Of a stretch of DNA of 64,000 nt, positions 23,342 through 35,565 are shown in pieces. The stretch comes from Daldinia sp. FL1419. Its lineage: Eukaryota; Ascomycota; Sordariomycetes; Xylariales; Hypoxylaceae. The stretch spans positions 1 through 64,000 of the forward strand of contig MU623448.1 of the NCBI GenBank assembly GCA_025201765.1, written 5' to 3'. The notes beneath the pieces were generated by a model, which ran no database searches, was not told the DNA's origin, and saw only the letters and a list, made by a program, of their open reading frames with translations. The position numbers and the translations under genes were made by a program. The stretch's first letter is position 1, and each line of letters opens with the position of its first letter.

Positions 23342-25534
23342 TTACTCCTCGTCGTCATCAGGCTGATCCCAGTCGTCCCCAACGTCCGCCCAGCCACATC
23401 CCCAACGTCGACCGCCTGTCTCACCACCTGTCCTGAGGTCCGCCGCCTCTTCTCTTCCTTCGCTCCAACATCGAATCAAATAGTCATCGCCCACCGTCAC
23501 GAGCTTACCCTTGCTAGTCCAAGTTAACGCACCGACCTCGCTTTCGTGTCCTCGGACCAGTGGCGTTCCCATCCGAATAATAGGTATATCGTCGTTAAGT
23601 CTAGCTGAAAGATTGGCAGTACTATTGTTCCGGAAAAGCGGTCGGCGTACTGTGCTCGAGTCCGTAGATGAAAAGCTAGTGTTCAATCCCGGCTGCTGCT
23701 GAGAAACACCTATCGTAGAGTCTTCCAGACTTAGCGAACCTGTTCCGCCTAGAAGATCGTCCCTGAAATATCGCTCTTGTGTAGGGAATAGCATAGCGCA
23801 ACAGTCGCTACTCCCTACGGCCAAGAGTTCACTTCTACCATCACGGGCTGGCCTGATGGCAGCTTTAACGTAGAAACTGGTTGCGTGAAACGACGGGTGT
23901 CGGAACCCGTACATAGGTCCTAGACCTTGGTGAGGCACTGCATTGTGTCGTCGTCGAGGAGGCTCGCCGTTCCGTGTAGAGAGTTCCGGAGCGTGTCCTA
24001 GAATAAGGTGGGCCGCTGAATATGCATACACAGTGTTATCCTTGCACACGGCATAGAGCCGAGAGGCATCGGTATTAAGAGCCAGAGATGAGATCCCAAA
24101 AGGTCTCCAATGTTGATGCGAAGAGGGAGGAGCGGTCACTGATAATGGAGAGGGAACCTTCTGGCGAGACGAGTGAATGGCGCGGATATCCCAAAGTTTG
24201 ATAGAAGCGTCCGCCTCACAGGCAGTAAGTAGCAAATGTTCCTGTCCCGGAGGCAGGAATTGGAGGGCAGTGACAGATACATCGCCTACTCGGTTAGGTT
24301 GCTCACGATGCGATGGGATATCCCCGGGCCCAAGGTTTGACGCTTGCTGGGCTTGACGTGACGTGCGTACGTGGGCGTGATATAGACTATTTACCGCACA
24401 GCCTTGCTTGGGTGCTGGCCGTCGGTATCGTAGGGCAACTTCCCGTTCCTCGGGTGCTAGTATGTCCTGCACTGGCTTTCCTGCACAACGAAGGTCCCAT
24501 ATTTGAACACTGCCGTCACGGGAGGATGTTGCTAGGACGCTACCGTTAGACTTGCCTGGCTGGAAGCGAACTTGTTTGAGAGAGGCGGTATGGTTTTGAA
24601 GAATTGCAATTGGAGTCTGTGTCATCATATCTATAACTCTTCCAGTTTGATCTCCAGATGCAGTAGCTAGACGGTAGTCGTCATCAGAGAACGACAAGTC
24701 GATGATAGCATTGGTGTGAGCCTGAAAACATAGATGAATACTGCGGAATGGTGCAGACGAATCGCCAGACGAGTCCAATAGACGGACTCGGCCTTCTTCA
24801 TCTCCTACTGCGGTTAAACTATTCTTGTGACAAGCGGCGGCGCAAAATGGTATGCACCGCCCCTGGCCGTCGTGACTATTGCACGAGTGAATATCATCCG
24901 GCTTGCTATAAAAGTCGGCAGTATCTATTCTCCAATCCGGAGTTGGGAACGACATGAAAGAACGTCCAGCTCGAGGCATTCCTCCTAATTGTCTTTGCGC
25001 GAGTTGGCCGGCAAAGCCGCGACTCGTCAAAGGTACAAGCCGGCTTATTGGCTTGGGCCACGATGGAAGTTCATCCTCACTGACATCATCGTCCAATTCG
25101 ATATCCTCTTGACTAGAACGGATGGATCTAATTGGGCTAAGTAACGCCGACCGGGTATCCGGTGAGGCTTCGAATCCAACGTGGTTCTGTTGGGTAGTTA
25201 AAGGGGGTCGGCAAGGAGAAGACTCGGGAGTATGGTTGAACTTTCGTCTTTTGGGTGTTGGAACGTCCACGGCGTCGATATTTTCATCCCGAGTGTTTCT
25301 ATCCGAATAAGGTCTTAGAGGGCTAGATGGAGCGGGTGTTTGATAGCGGTTCAACTCGGGGGCGGCGAGGTCTTGAAGAGCTTTTCTTGCCGGGCTGATG
25401 CGCGTAGGTACTCGAGACCGAGGAGTAAAGAACCGTCGGAACTTTCTGGGGGTGATGGACGGATTTCTTCTTTCCTTACCGTTGGTGGCTCTGGGAGGTG
25501 ATAGAAGCCTCGAGTTTGATGCATTGTCGGCCAT
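23342..25534 (-). CDS. cdt2: Cdt2-like WD40 substrate receptor of CRL4 ubiquitin ligase
   Basis: Intronless, 730 residues. WD40 repeats cover roughly residues 215-510 and a last repeat sits near the C-terminus (VGALTWTSKGKLVTVGDDYLIRCW). Two WD repeats end in WDLR and WDIR, matching the WDxR motif by which DCAF proteins bind DDB1. The order of repeats and the AACHKNSLTAVGDEEGRVRLLD segment resemble S. pombe Cdt2/metazoan DTL, which targets Cdt1, Spd1 or Set8-type substrates during S phase on PCNA. The N-terminal 110 residues are basic and Ser/Pro-rich with many SP/TP sites, suggesting CDK control, and contain RKFRRFF, a PIP-box-like segment. It is divergent to spb1 with 866 bp between starts. 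Confidence 0.85.
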   Translation of the reverse strand: MADNASNSRLLSPPRATNGKERRNPSITPRKFRRFFTPRSRVPTRISPARKALQDLAAPELNRYQTPAPSSPLRPYSDRNTRDENIDAVDVPTPKRRKFNHTPESSPCRPPLTTQQNHVGFEASPDTRSALLSPIRSIRSSQEDIELDDDVSEDELPSWPKPISRLVPLTSRGFAGQLAQRQLGGMPRAGRSFMSFPTPDWRIDTADFYSKPDDIHSCNSHDGQGRCIPFCAAACHKNSLTAVGDEEGRVRLLDSSGDSSAPFRSIHLCFQAHTNAIIDLSFSDDDYRLATASGDQTGRVIDMMTQTPIAILQNHTASLKQVRFQPGKSNGSVLATSSRDGSVQIWDLRCAGKPVQDILAPEEREVALRYRRPAPKQGCAVNSLYHAHVRTSRQAQQASNLGPGDIPSHREQPNRVGDVSVTALQFLPPGQEHLLLTACEADASIKLWDIRAIHSSRQKVPSPLSVTAPPSSHQHWRPFGISSLALNTDASRLYAVCKDNTVYAYSAAHLILGHAPELSTRNGEPPRRRHNAVPHQGLGPMYGFRHPSFHATSFYVKAAIRPARDGRSELLAVGSSDCCAMLFPTQERYFRDDLLGGTGSLSLEDSTIGVSQQQPGLNTSFSSTDSSTVRRPLFRNNSTANLSARLNDDIPIIRMGTPLVRGHESEVGALTWTSKGKLVTVGDDYLIRCWSEGREEAADLRTGGETGGRRWGCGWADVGDDWDQPDDDEE

Positions 25535-26400
25535 TGTAGCTTTTGCAGCTTTGGTTTCGACTTCTATTCTCTGCTAGGTCCGCAGCCTGCCTCCACGAGA
25601 AGGTCGAATACCACCGATGCTCTTAGGCCCTTGGAACAAGATATCTACCTAGGGTTAGGTAGTATATCAAGAGAAAATACGGGGTCAATTTAACATAATA
25701 GAGAAGAAAAAAAAGGAACTAAGATAAGATCGAAATTGACTTGGAAGACAATAACAAAGTGAATGATAATGGTGGGGAAAATATGGTAGGTAAGGATTTC
25801 TGGCGGCTTCGGAGGTAAGAAGTTTGAGTATTGGAAGTAGTTAACTAACTAACGTAGGTTAGTTATTGAAAAAGTATCGAAAGTATCCATAGAATTTCAT
25901 AAGATCCATAAGAGACACGCCCGCGAAAAGACGCGATAACACGAAAAACCACTTACACGACCCAAAAAGGGAATGACGTTTTTAGAGACCGGGGTCTGAC
26001 GCGTGGATCTTCCTATCGATACTGTGTTTGTACCTAAAATTAAGATGGCTGTGGCGAGTGCTAGGACTGGCTATTACCTAAAGCCGTAACTCGGTGCACC
26101 AAGCCAACCAATAAAAATTGGTTTCTTCCGTCTTGTGCATCTGGTACAGTATGAGACTAAAGTATTCACACTAGCTGCTGCTAGTCAATCTGTCAATGCG
26201 CCACCGATAAATCCGTCTAGACCCTTTCTTATCGATGTTCAGACCCACTGATAAGCTTATCGAAGAAATAATTCCTCGAAAATTTCCAAAAGATTCAATG
26301 CGGGACACATGAACGAGTTGCGACAGCAATAATCGGTCCTCACGACCAATATATTATCATCCGTGTTTCCCCCGGCCAATTCGGGCCAGCTTGAAACACC
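25535..26400. promoter_or_regulatory. Divergent intergenic region between cdt2 and spb1
   Basis: This 866-bp spacer separates the two start codons. It contains several GATA motifs, including the perfect palindrome GATAAGCTTATC at 26250-26261, another TTATCGAT at 26229-26236, and an A-rich GAAAATTT element at about 26278 that loosely resembles the RRPE box of ribosome-biogenesis promoters. Binding is not shown; these are sequence matches only. Confidence 0.4.
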
Positions 26401-29035
26401 ATGGCGATCCAGAAGAAGCACGGAAAAGGTCGTCTTGATAAATGGTATAAGTTAGCCAAGGAAAAGGGTTACCGAGCTCGTGCTGCTTTCAAGCTAATCC
26501 AGCTCAATAAGAAATATGGCTTCCTTGAAAAGAGCAAGGTCCTTTTGGATCTTTGCGCTGCTCCTGGTGTAAGTTACATCCGTACTGGATATGGGAAGAA
26601 CAAAGAATCGTCGGCTAACTATACGTTATAGTCGTGGTGTCAAGTAGCAGCAGAAGCTATGCCGGCAAACAGTCTTATTGTTGGAGTCGATCTCTCCCCG
26701 ATCAAACCTATTCCCAAAGTCATAACCTTCCAGAGCGATATTACGACGGAAAAATGTCGTGCGACCATTCGACAACACTTGAAGACGTGGAAAGCCGATA
26801 CCGTGCTTCACGATGGTGCTCCTAACGTTGGTACCGCTTGGGTTCAGGACTCCTTCAACCAAGCAGAGCTAGCACTCCAGTCCATGAAGTTGGCGACAGA
26901 ATTCCTAGTCGAGGGCGGTACATTCGTTACCAAGGTGTTCAGGTCAAAGGAATATAACAAACTTCTCTGGGTTTTCAACCAATTGTTTACCAAGGTCGAG
27001 TCGACGAAACCTCCATCTTCGAGAAACGTATCCGCTGAAATTTTCGTCGTATGCCGTGGCTTTAAAGCTCCGAAGCACCTTGATCCGAAGTTCCTCGATC
27101 CGCGGGCTGTGTTTGCCGAATTGGCGGAAGAGGCTCCGAATAACGAGGCCAAGGTTTTCAAGCCCGAGATCAAGAAGAGGAAGAGAGGAGGTTACGAAGA
27201 GGGTGACTACACCCAATTCAAAGAGATTCCGGCAAGCCAGTTTATCGAGACTGTCGATCCTATAGCCATCCTTGGTACCTATAACAAGCTCTCTTTTGAG
27301 CAGCCACGTAACGGCGATGTGGCGCTCGCCGCATTGGATAAAATGCCGGAGACTACAGAAGAGATCAGAATATGTTGCGCAGACTTGAAGGTTTTGGGCC
27401 GGAGAGAATTCAAACTTTTACTCAAGTGGAGATTGAAAGCTCGCGAAGCCTTCGGCTTACCGACTAAGAAGACCTCCAAGCCTGCCGAGCTTGAAGAGGA
27501 AGTTGCGGAGGTCGAGCCTATGGACGAGGAACTTAAGATCCAAGAAGAGCTGCAGGCATTAAAGGATAAGGATAGTGCTAAGAAGAAGCGTGAACGACGA
27601 AAAGAGAACGAAAAGAAGCAGAAGGAAATCGTACGAATGCAGCTACACATGGTAGCACCCATGGATATCGGTATGGAGCAGGATGGTCCCTCTGGCCCTG
27701 ATTCCATGTTTGCCCTCAAGCCCATCGATAAGCACGGCGCCGTCAATAAAATCGCAAAGGGTAAAATGGCTATCCTTAGCGAGGCCGATGCTAAGAAAGA
27801 CAGAGACAGCGGTATTGGATCTTTAGGTGAAACGGATGAAGAAGACGAGGAGGAAGATCGCCTAGAGCGTGAACTTGATAGCATGTATGATTCATATCGG
27901 GAACGGAAAGCAGAGTCAGACGCGAAATACCGAGCGAAAAAAGCCCGGCAAGAGCACGACGACGATGAATGGGAAGGAGTATCAGCCGATGAACAGCAGT
28001 CTAGCGACGACGGCGAACTCGAGGTGGACAGTAGTGACGAATCCGACGACGATGACGACGTTGATTCGGGCCCTTCAAAACCATTGGTCACTGATTTAGA
28101 TAACCAACCAGGGGGATCTGGCGGGCTTTCGAAACGCGCTACAAACTTCTTCAGTCAAGATATCTTCAAAGATATACCGGGTATTCTTGACGGACCCAAC
28201 GATGAAATGGATATAGACGAAGAAGAGCCTGCCCAGGCTCCTGAACCGGTGACCGCAGCAAAGGAGAAGACGAAATCCAAAAAGGAGAAGCCAAAAAAAA
28301 CTAAAGTTGAGGTTCAATCCGAATCTGACGACGATCAGGATGGCTTTGAAGTCGTCAAGCAAAACCAAGATATAGAGGAACGTTGGGAAGATGAAGATAA
28401 ACGTCGACCTGATGGAACACTCGGTAAGTACCCGACGTGACTTCTGTAATTCGTGGTGATATATGCTAATGAGTACAATAGATATCGACATTATTACTGC
28501 TGAAGCTATGACACTCGCACACCAACTTGCTACAGGTCAAAAGACGAACCACGACATAATTGATGACGGTTTCAATAAGCACGCTTTCCGTGATCGTGAT
28601 GGTCTGCCAGACTGGTTTATCGATGACGAAAGCAGGCACGACAAGCGACAAAAGCCTATAACGAAGGCCGCGGCAGCCGCTATCAAGGAGAAGTTGCGGG
28701 CATTAAACGCGCGGCCTATCAAGAAGGTCCGCGAAGCCAAGGCGCGCAAGAAGTTCAAGGCGGCTCAGCGTCTCGAGAAGCTTAAGAAGAAGTCCGACTT
28801 GCTTGCTAGCGAGGAGGGCATGACGGAGAAGGAGAAGGCTGACAGCATCAGTAAACTGTTGGCCAAGGCTGCTAAGAAGAAGCCCAACAGGCAACCTGCC
28901 AAGTTGGTTGTTGCCAAGGGTCTGAATAGGGGTATCAAGGGCAGACCTAAGGGTGTCAAGGGCAGGTATAAGATTGTGGATGCTAGGATGAAGAAGGAGC
29001 TGAGAGCGCAAAAGAGGATTTCCAAGCGCAAGTAG
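26401..29035 (+). CDS. spb1: Spb1, AdoMet-dependent 27S/25S rRNA methyltransferase
   Basis: Nucleolar FtsJ/RrmJ-family 2'-O-methyltransferase of pre-60S particles; yeast Spb1 modifies G2922 in the A-loop. Three exons (26401-26568, 26632-28423, 28482-29035) give 837 residues, close to yeast Spb1. The FtsJ domain fills the first 230 residues: FKLIQLN with the catalytic Lys, the SAM loop DLCAAPGSWCQVA (interrupted exactly at PG/SW by intron 1), HDGAPNVG with the catalytic Asp, VTKVFRS with the second Lys, and AEIFVVCRGF with the Glu. A middle acidic/coiled-coil region follows. The last exon is the basic Spb1 C-terminal domain ending KRISKRK. All KDKE residues are present, so it should be active. 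It converges on ebp2. Confidence 0.95.
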
Positions 29036-29357
29036 ACGTGCGATGTAATATAGGATCTATAAGGACTCGTATATATATATTCAAAGAGTAATTTGTACGA
29101 GCTTGTCATAAGAAATCTTTTTTGAATGCGGTGTAAATGTGCTCGCTATTGTATAATTGCTCCAAGTACTTGGACAAATGACAGCATGTTTAACGGAGAT
29201 CAAGACGGATTTTCTTTCCCTAGGCATAACTCCTTGATTTGTGAGGCTACTTTGGTATCTCTACGACGATTACGTTTTTATCCCAAGTCCGAAATTTGAC
29301 TGCCCAACGAACTTCATGCTATTCCTAGCCACAGAAAACTCGGCCCCTATTCATACA
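29036..29357. other. Shared 3' region of spb1 and ebp2
   Basis: A 322-bp convergent spacer with AT-rich stretches (TATATATATT at 29,070-29,080) on the spb1 side. Transcript ends of the two genes must lie or overlap here. No gene seen. Confidence 0.5.
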
Positions 29358-30698
29358 CTACCGCTTGCCCGCATTACGCCGACTCTTGCCCAGGCGCGGC
29401 TTAACCGGCTTTCCACCCCTCGCTCCGCCGGCCTTCATCTTGCGGGCGTTGAAGGAACTTAAGTCGCCGGAGCTGACGGCGTCGCCGGACTTGGCGTGGC
29501 GCTTCTTGCCGCCGAAGCCGTACTTCTCGTTTTTCTTCTGGCGCTTGGGGCCGGCGCGCTCGCCGTCCTTGCCCCGGGAGAAGGCGCGCTGGGCGTTGTG
29601 CTTGCTTATTTCGTTGTCGACGCCGACGTCGAAGAGGTCTGCTTCGGTGGTGCCTAGGTCGCCGGAGGATTCTTGACGTTCTGGAAGATTGGGTTAGTAG
29701 TGTGTAACAGGGCGTTGCGAGAGGAAGTAATGGAAGATTGGTAGGTACTCACTCCTCTTGAGCGTCTTGATCTTCTCGAGTGTCTCGCGCTTAGCCTTCT
29801 GTCTCTCCTGGAGCTTGGCGACCTGGACCTGCTTGCCGAATTTCTTGAGGTCGCGCTGCTTGCGGGCCTCAGCAGAGGCCTTCTTGGCACTTGCTTCCTC
29901 GATCAATTTCGCCTTGACTTTCTCCATGTGACCGTCATCCTTGACCATCTCGGCAAAGTAATCTGTTGGTCGCGAGAACGGGACTCCTTCGGCCTTGAGC
30001 AATGCGCGCGCGCGCTTTGCGGCTTCAAGACTTTGCGCGTAGAAGGCGAGTTCACGCTTCAGGTCATCTTGGATATCCTCGATGCTGTCGGCGGTGGGCT
30101 CGACGCCGACTATGCTCTGGTGTGTGGCGAAGGGGACTGATTTGTCGGTAGGTATGGATATGCGGCTTAGAGAGGCGAGGAGTGCGGAGGTGTTATTGAT
30201 GGTGAGGCGTGAGTGTGGGACTAAGTCTTCCTTCTCCTCGTCCGGTAGATCTTCTAAATCTGACATGGGTATGTCCTCCTCATCTTCTTCTTCGTCTTCA
30301 TCCTCGTCTTCCTCCTCGGCGCCCTTCTTACGGCTATTCGTTTTAGCGTTCTTTGCTTTTAATGCAGATTTCCGCGGACGCTCAATCTTTTCTTCGAGGT
30401 CTATCGAAGAATCGTCGCTGTCGCTTTCATCTAAAGCTGCGAGGTCGATATTTTCGTCTTCGTCTTCTTCATCTTCTTCATCTTCTTCGGCCTCGTTGTC
30501 GATTAGTTCTGCGCCATCCTTGATCTCATCCTCATCCTCATCAACATCGCTATCTTCTTCGTCAGAACCCCCACCATTCTTAGATTCTCTTTCCTGCCTC
30601 TTCTTTACTCTCTCCTTATGCTTCTTCTTCTCTTTCAATTTCTTAAAATCTACTCCCTTCTCCGCCGCGAGGGCAACTTTAAGCTTGCTTTTACCCAT
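29358..30698 (-). CDS. ebp2: Ebp2, 60S ribosome-biogenesis protein
   Basis: Homologue of yeast Ebp2 / human EBNA1BP2, a nucleolar factor for 27S pre-rRNA processing and 60S assembly. Two exons (30698-29753 and 29680-29358) separated by a 72-nt intron give 422 residues, near yeast's 427. Residues 1-30 are Lys-rich, 40-165 are strongly acidic with long Glu/Asp runs, and the Ebp2 domain begins near residue 205 (DDLKRELAFYAQSLEAAKRA, then RPTDYFAEMVKDDGHMEKVK). The basic C-terminus includes KNEKYGFGGKKR and KPRLGKSRRN, typical of the family. It is tail to tail with spb1, with which it probably shares expression timing. Confidence 0.94.
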
Positions 30699-31416
30699 CG
30701 TTGTGGTTTCAATTGGGGAATGGTTGTATTTGGTTGGTTGAATGCTGCTGATTGCTGATTGAACGTGAACTTTTCCAACTGATAACTTTAATCTTCAGAA
30801 CTTTTTTTTTTCTGCCGACGAGCTAAGGGAAGTGTGGCTGATGTCTGGCAGTGGCTGACAAAGGCGGTGTGGATATTTAGTGGTCCCTTAATCACTAACT
30901 AACCTTACTAATTTCAACGTCGAAGCTCAACTTAAAAGTTCACATGATGATCCTGATGCTAAATAAATTATCTAATAAGAATAACATATCTCTGCTATTC
31001 TTTTTTTCGAATGTCTACGCAATGTAACATATATTAAATCATCGCGAATATCACTAGAAGCATTCAGATTTCACATCAGAGTATGTATAGCATGGGGGTT
31101 TATTGTGATAAGAAACTAAATGTGCACCATCTTGTGTGCGTGAGACTATCTTATGTGTAGGTGGTATGAGACCATCTCGTATGTATGATGCGAAGCAACG
31201 CATCCTGATTCCTAAATTGGTAGCGGATTCCCAATCACGGTCTACCATGGGGAATAAACAATAGCAAAGATAACAACATCCCCCTATGCCAAGGAGTTGC
31301 TGGTGCCCAAGGACAGCAAACTAAAGCCGATCCACCTCCTAATTGATCTAATACATACCAAGTTAGCATAAGTTTTATCGTCATTTAGATATAGGAGTCT
31401 TACCTAGTGAATTACT
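30699..31416. other. Intergenic, promoter side of ebp2
   Basis: A 718-bp spacer holding the ebp2 promoter and the 3' flank of the next gene. A T-run at 30,803-30,811 is the only obvious simple feature. No gene was seen; the 64-codon frame at 31054-31248 (-) has no protein-like character. Confidence 0.4.
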
Positions 31417-32036
31417 TTACTTGTTCATCTTCTTGTTCTTCTGGCTCTCTGGGAAGACCTTTCTCATCTTCTTCTCGTACTCTGATTCTCCATCGGAGCT
31501 CCAGTTGGGTGAATCGATCTCCTCTCCCTGAGCCAGGTGCTTCTTGGCCTCCTCAGCTCTCTTGGCCTTCTTTGCCTTCTTGCCAGACTTGGTGGGCTTG
31601 GTGGGCTTCTTCTTTGGCTTGTTCGCATCGGACTCCGAAGCAGACTCCGATGAGGAATCAGTGCCAGACGAGAAATCCGAAAGGATGGGGCTACGAGATC
31701 TACGGGGTGGCTCCTGCTTTTTACCATGTCCAGAATCGTCCTTGCGGACGGCCTTGGCAAGATGGTCTCTGAGACGGTCCAAGTTGATGTCGTCCAAGAA
31801 GGGGTTATAAAGCCTGGGCATCTTGCTAGGCGCGAAGAAGTCTAGATCGTCTGAGTTGAGGCGCTTCAGGGACTTAGTTTGTTCTACAATTCGTATTATT
31901 AGTAAAAGTTAGTATAAATAAGAGGAATACATCGAGTGTATTTACCCCAATGATCGCGAGGAGAGGCAAAGGCGTCTTCCTTTGAGGAAGCAGCGGCAAT
32001 GGCCTTAGCCGAAGTCGTGTCTTGATGGCGAGACAT
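31417..32036 (-). CDS. Unrecognised Lys/Ser-rich protein, possibly nuclear
   Basis: Two exons (32036-31946 and 31883-31417) with a 62-nt intron join to 185 residues starting MSRHQDTTSAK. I recognise no family. The short N-terminal part SDDLDFFAPSKMPRLYNPFLDDINLDRLRDHLAKAV looks foldable; the rest is disordered with SRSP, serine/acidic clusters and the Lys-rich KPTKSGKKAKKAKRAEEAKK, a likely nuclear localisation signal. The C-terminus is again Lys-rich. Good splice sites and a stable frame argue that it is real. It resembles the other two disordered-protein genes in this stretch only in style, not in alignable sequence. Confidence 0.65.
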
Positions 32037-35000
32037 AGCGATACGATGATCAGACTGATCTCAATTTATGAAAGTGGTGATGAAGGTTGCTGTTTTGTTG
32101 AGTCCAAAGTCTCTTGGTGGTTGCAAAGGTGTGAATTTGGTGGATGCAATGCAGCTTTGGTGTACACGAAGTAAGTTATCTTGATTTGAGAAGTTGCACA
32201 AGGAAGAAAGGAATGGGGCTTCAAGCTGGGGACGAGAAATGTATTTTTATATTTTACTACCAGTCCGTATCTCCCACTCTCGATGCGACTTGTAATGTAT
32301 CAACCTTGCGTGACTGAACTAACACACCTAAGTCGATAAATTTCCTAAGATAGGTACCACTTTTTCTTCCCACAAGTGGGAGGTTTTACATGAGTTGTCT
32401 AGGTAATTCACACACTATCCGTGCATGGGTCGGTCAACTGCTAACTCGATATCATGGCATGTAAACTGAAACAAACATGGTGAATTAGGGTATTCATGGC
32501 TTTGGTGGGTCTGTAAGTTCCTTAGAATGTAGTGAAGCCCTTCCAAAATACTTATTAGGGGACTTATCAGGGTTTGTAAATAGGTACAGACCCGCTATAA
32601 TGAGTGTGTCACGAACTTATGCGAGCTTATCAGGAGGTTTCTAACTAGGCCTGTACCTAAGAGAGCAAGATCCGTACCTAAGATACCATGGTACATGATT
32701 CAAAGTAACCTATGCTAGAGATTAAGAATAAAAAGACCCGAGGAGCTAACGGCGAAAACCACCACACGCGCCTAGGTACCTAAAGCATTTATTGTTCCGG
32801 AACTAAGAGGGTAAGAACCGGACGGTAACGGACGACTCGATTACCTGTCATGACCGAGAAGAAACATGTTGATGAAAAGAGAATCTAGAATAACGATTAC
32901 CTATCTATAATAGACTAGCTGTGCGATGACCAGGTATACTTCCAACTAGTAATACTATCATTACCTAAGGCGAATATTGTTGGAGAGGACCGTCAGCTGG
33001 ATCAGGTCCGAAACGCTGCTATATAATATATGAAGCTAGAAGGTATCTAGAATATTATGCTATAGACCTTTATCATTATAATTTAAAGTAACTTATGTAG
33101 CGATTTGCAATGAGGCAAGAACTTGAAGTGGATCGGCATCATTATGGATCTAGTCTTCGACATCATAGCCCTATCTCAAGGGGTTTGATCCCTTCGTGGA
33201 CTATTCCAAGTAATTCAAGTCGAAAAACATATTGTAATTATGCTTTTAGTTAATGTGGATGATCTGAGTCTCTAAGTTAAACGACCGCCAATGTTGGTCG
33301 ATATAAATGACAGGCAACCTAACTCTCAAAAGAATCTGATTGGGACAGTTACCTAGAGTCTTTGTAGGAACTGGGAAATATATCCTTTGGCATGTAGTCG
33401 CGTTTTTGGATTCTGATGGCCTTGTTTTGCTCTACCCTCCTAGTTTGTTCCCGAAAGATTGCTTTCATGTATTCATAAACGTGGAAAAAGCAATGGTTAA
33501 CACTAAGAAAATTTAGCCTAACCTCTAATCTTCCTAAATTCGAGTAGAATCTAAATGAGATTCTGGAATATCAACTTTTAATAATACTTGATTTATATGT
33601 ATTAGTTATCATACGTTCGGGGCATCGAGGCTTATTACTTACCTATCACTCATGCTATATGAGACGTACTCAAACAATGCCGACAACCTAATCCAACAGG
33701 TTTCCCCAACTGGGTTCGAGCAATTGAGATTATAGGAAGCGAGCTTGGCTAGTGTAGGCACGACATGTTTACTACTGAGTTATAAACAAATAGAAAAGTT
33801 TCTTGCTACAGCGTGAGCGTGAGCTGTTATATCAGGTTAGGTACCTAGGTACCTTGACGAGCCCCACAATAGGGGGTCCCTGAACTTTTCATTTCAATCA
33901 TGATAACTGGTAATTGGAGATCTCTGTAAAACGGACATGAGAATATATGATTGATTGTGCCGTCGTGGGATAAGAATACATACGTTTAATTAGGGAGAAA
34001 TGAAATTTCCTATTGTGACATCGGCTTAAGTACGGTACACTTACACGGCTGAATCAAAGATGTGATATGATTTGGAAGATAGCTACCGGAAAGACTAGGC
34101 GATTAATCATAGATCGTTGGATAGGTATTTGTATTCTTATATAAACTACCGTATTTATACGCCTCGTGACGCTGCTTTATAGACCCAGTAGCTATCCATC
34201 AGTTCTCTCCTGGAGAGTGGATGATTTGAACGATGGTAGTGCGATGATTTGGCGCGACATGTTGGGACGAAACTTGGTCATAGGATCATGCTCTTGCAAG
34301 AGTTTCCCGTATTCTGTCTGCTTTTTATAAGGTTAACTGGTAGTTATTGGTGTGGTGATGGGCTAACGCACTCTATTAACTGCGTACAACCCGCAAATTT
34401 ATATTAATATATGTAAGGGCATGATCGGTGGCGCTTGTGACATATATAATATACATTATCTTCTTGATCAAGTGCTATAACATGGTAATACATATTTCAG
34501 GGCGTTGCGGAAATATCATTTCGGTTTTTATGTAGTCGCTGGCCATATATATTTGTAGATAGTGAACTTGTGGCATTTCGCGACTATGCTTAAGCATATG
34601 AGTCAATGATGCTACTATAGTGTACGGTGACATCGTTTGCTGGAAGGTAGCCATGTTGCACCGCTAGCTACCTCATAGAGACACGTAGGGAAATGCGTCT
34701 ACAAATATCACTTATGCAGGTGGTTTTTCTTTTAACTCTCTAAAGCTAGCATCGGTGAACTATTGGTGGAGGCTCGCGACCATGTCATCTCGTAGATAGG
34801 GACGTTGTCTAAGCAATCTTTCTGACTGTCGGAGTGGCAGTTTAGCTCGACGTAGGTCATACGTAGGGCATGAAGGGTTCAGAAGTACATATGGAACGCA
34901 AACTCTCACGACGGCAAGGCATTGGTGGCGTCCTGCCTTGCAAACAGGAGCGTCCGAATTTAATCCCACACTTTATCGATTATATTAAGTGTTCAAATCT

Positions 35001-35565
35001 CGACGCCACAAGCATTTATGCTATCCCCGCAAAGGTATTGAATACCTACCTACCCACCTAGAAAACATAGAAGAAGGACCGGTTTAGCCCCTTTGTAGGC
35101 AATGAGAAGCGTGTATACCTACCTAGGTAGGTAGGTGGATAGTATATGTCTATGATAAGGCGAGACCGAGAGATATTAAAACAACTCTCACACCCTTAAT
35201 ATCTATACTTGGGTGGGTGTGGCGTTTTTACGGTTTAAATATCTTGCGTGTACTGTGCTACAAGTCAAAGGTTCATGAAAACATGATGATTGCTTACTGA
35301 GGTCTTATTTACGGATCTAGATTTACCACTGGGTTAATAATGCGAGGCTACCTAGGTTAGGTTTATTACACCGTCCCCCCGGGGTCTACCATAATGAAGG
35401 TAAGAAACAACGTGATCGACTGACTTATCATACCTATACCCCTGAGTCATGTGACCTTGCTACCCAGGTGACTTTCGTGGAATATTGTTTACAACACCAC
35501 CAACTCAATGTGCTGTCACTAAAGTTTACACCAAATCTAGATCTAAATACCCCAGAAATATCCCT
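32037..35565. other. 3.5-kb spacer without recognisable gene
   Basis: Only short, non-coding-like frames occur. The palindromic TAGGTACCTAGGTACCT at 33,839-33,855 and a CTACCTAGGTAGGTAGGT run at 35,119-35,136 are copies of a motif scattered over the window. Several AT-rich patches occur (33,020-33,090; 34,395-34,460). Nothing else was recognised. Confidence 0.5.

Noticed and set aside
27279..28091. 270-codon Ser-rich frame antisense to spb1
   Set aside because: It mirrors the acidic, Glu/Asp-rich codons of Spb1 on the other strand (Ser/Leu-rich shadow) and has no domain.
30082..30741. 219-codon poly-Ser frame antisense to ebp2
   Set aside because: Produced by reading the GAA/GAT acidic tract of ebp2 in reverse; no start context or protein features.
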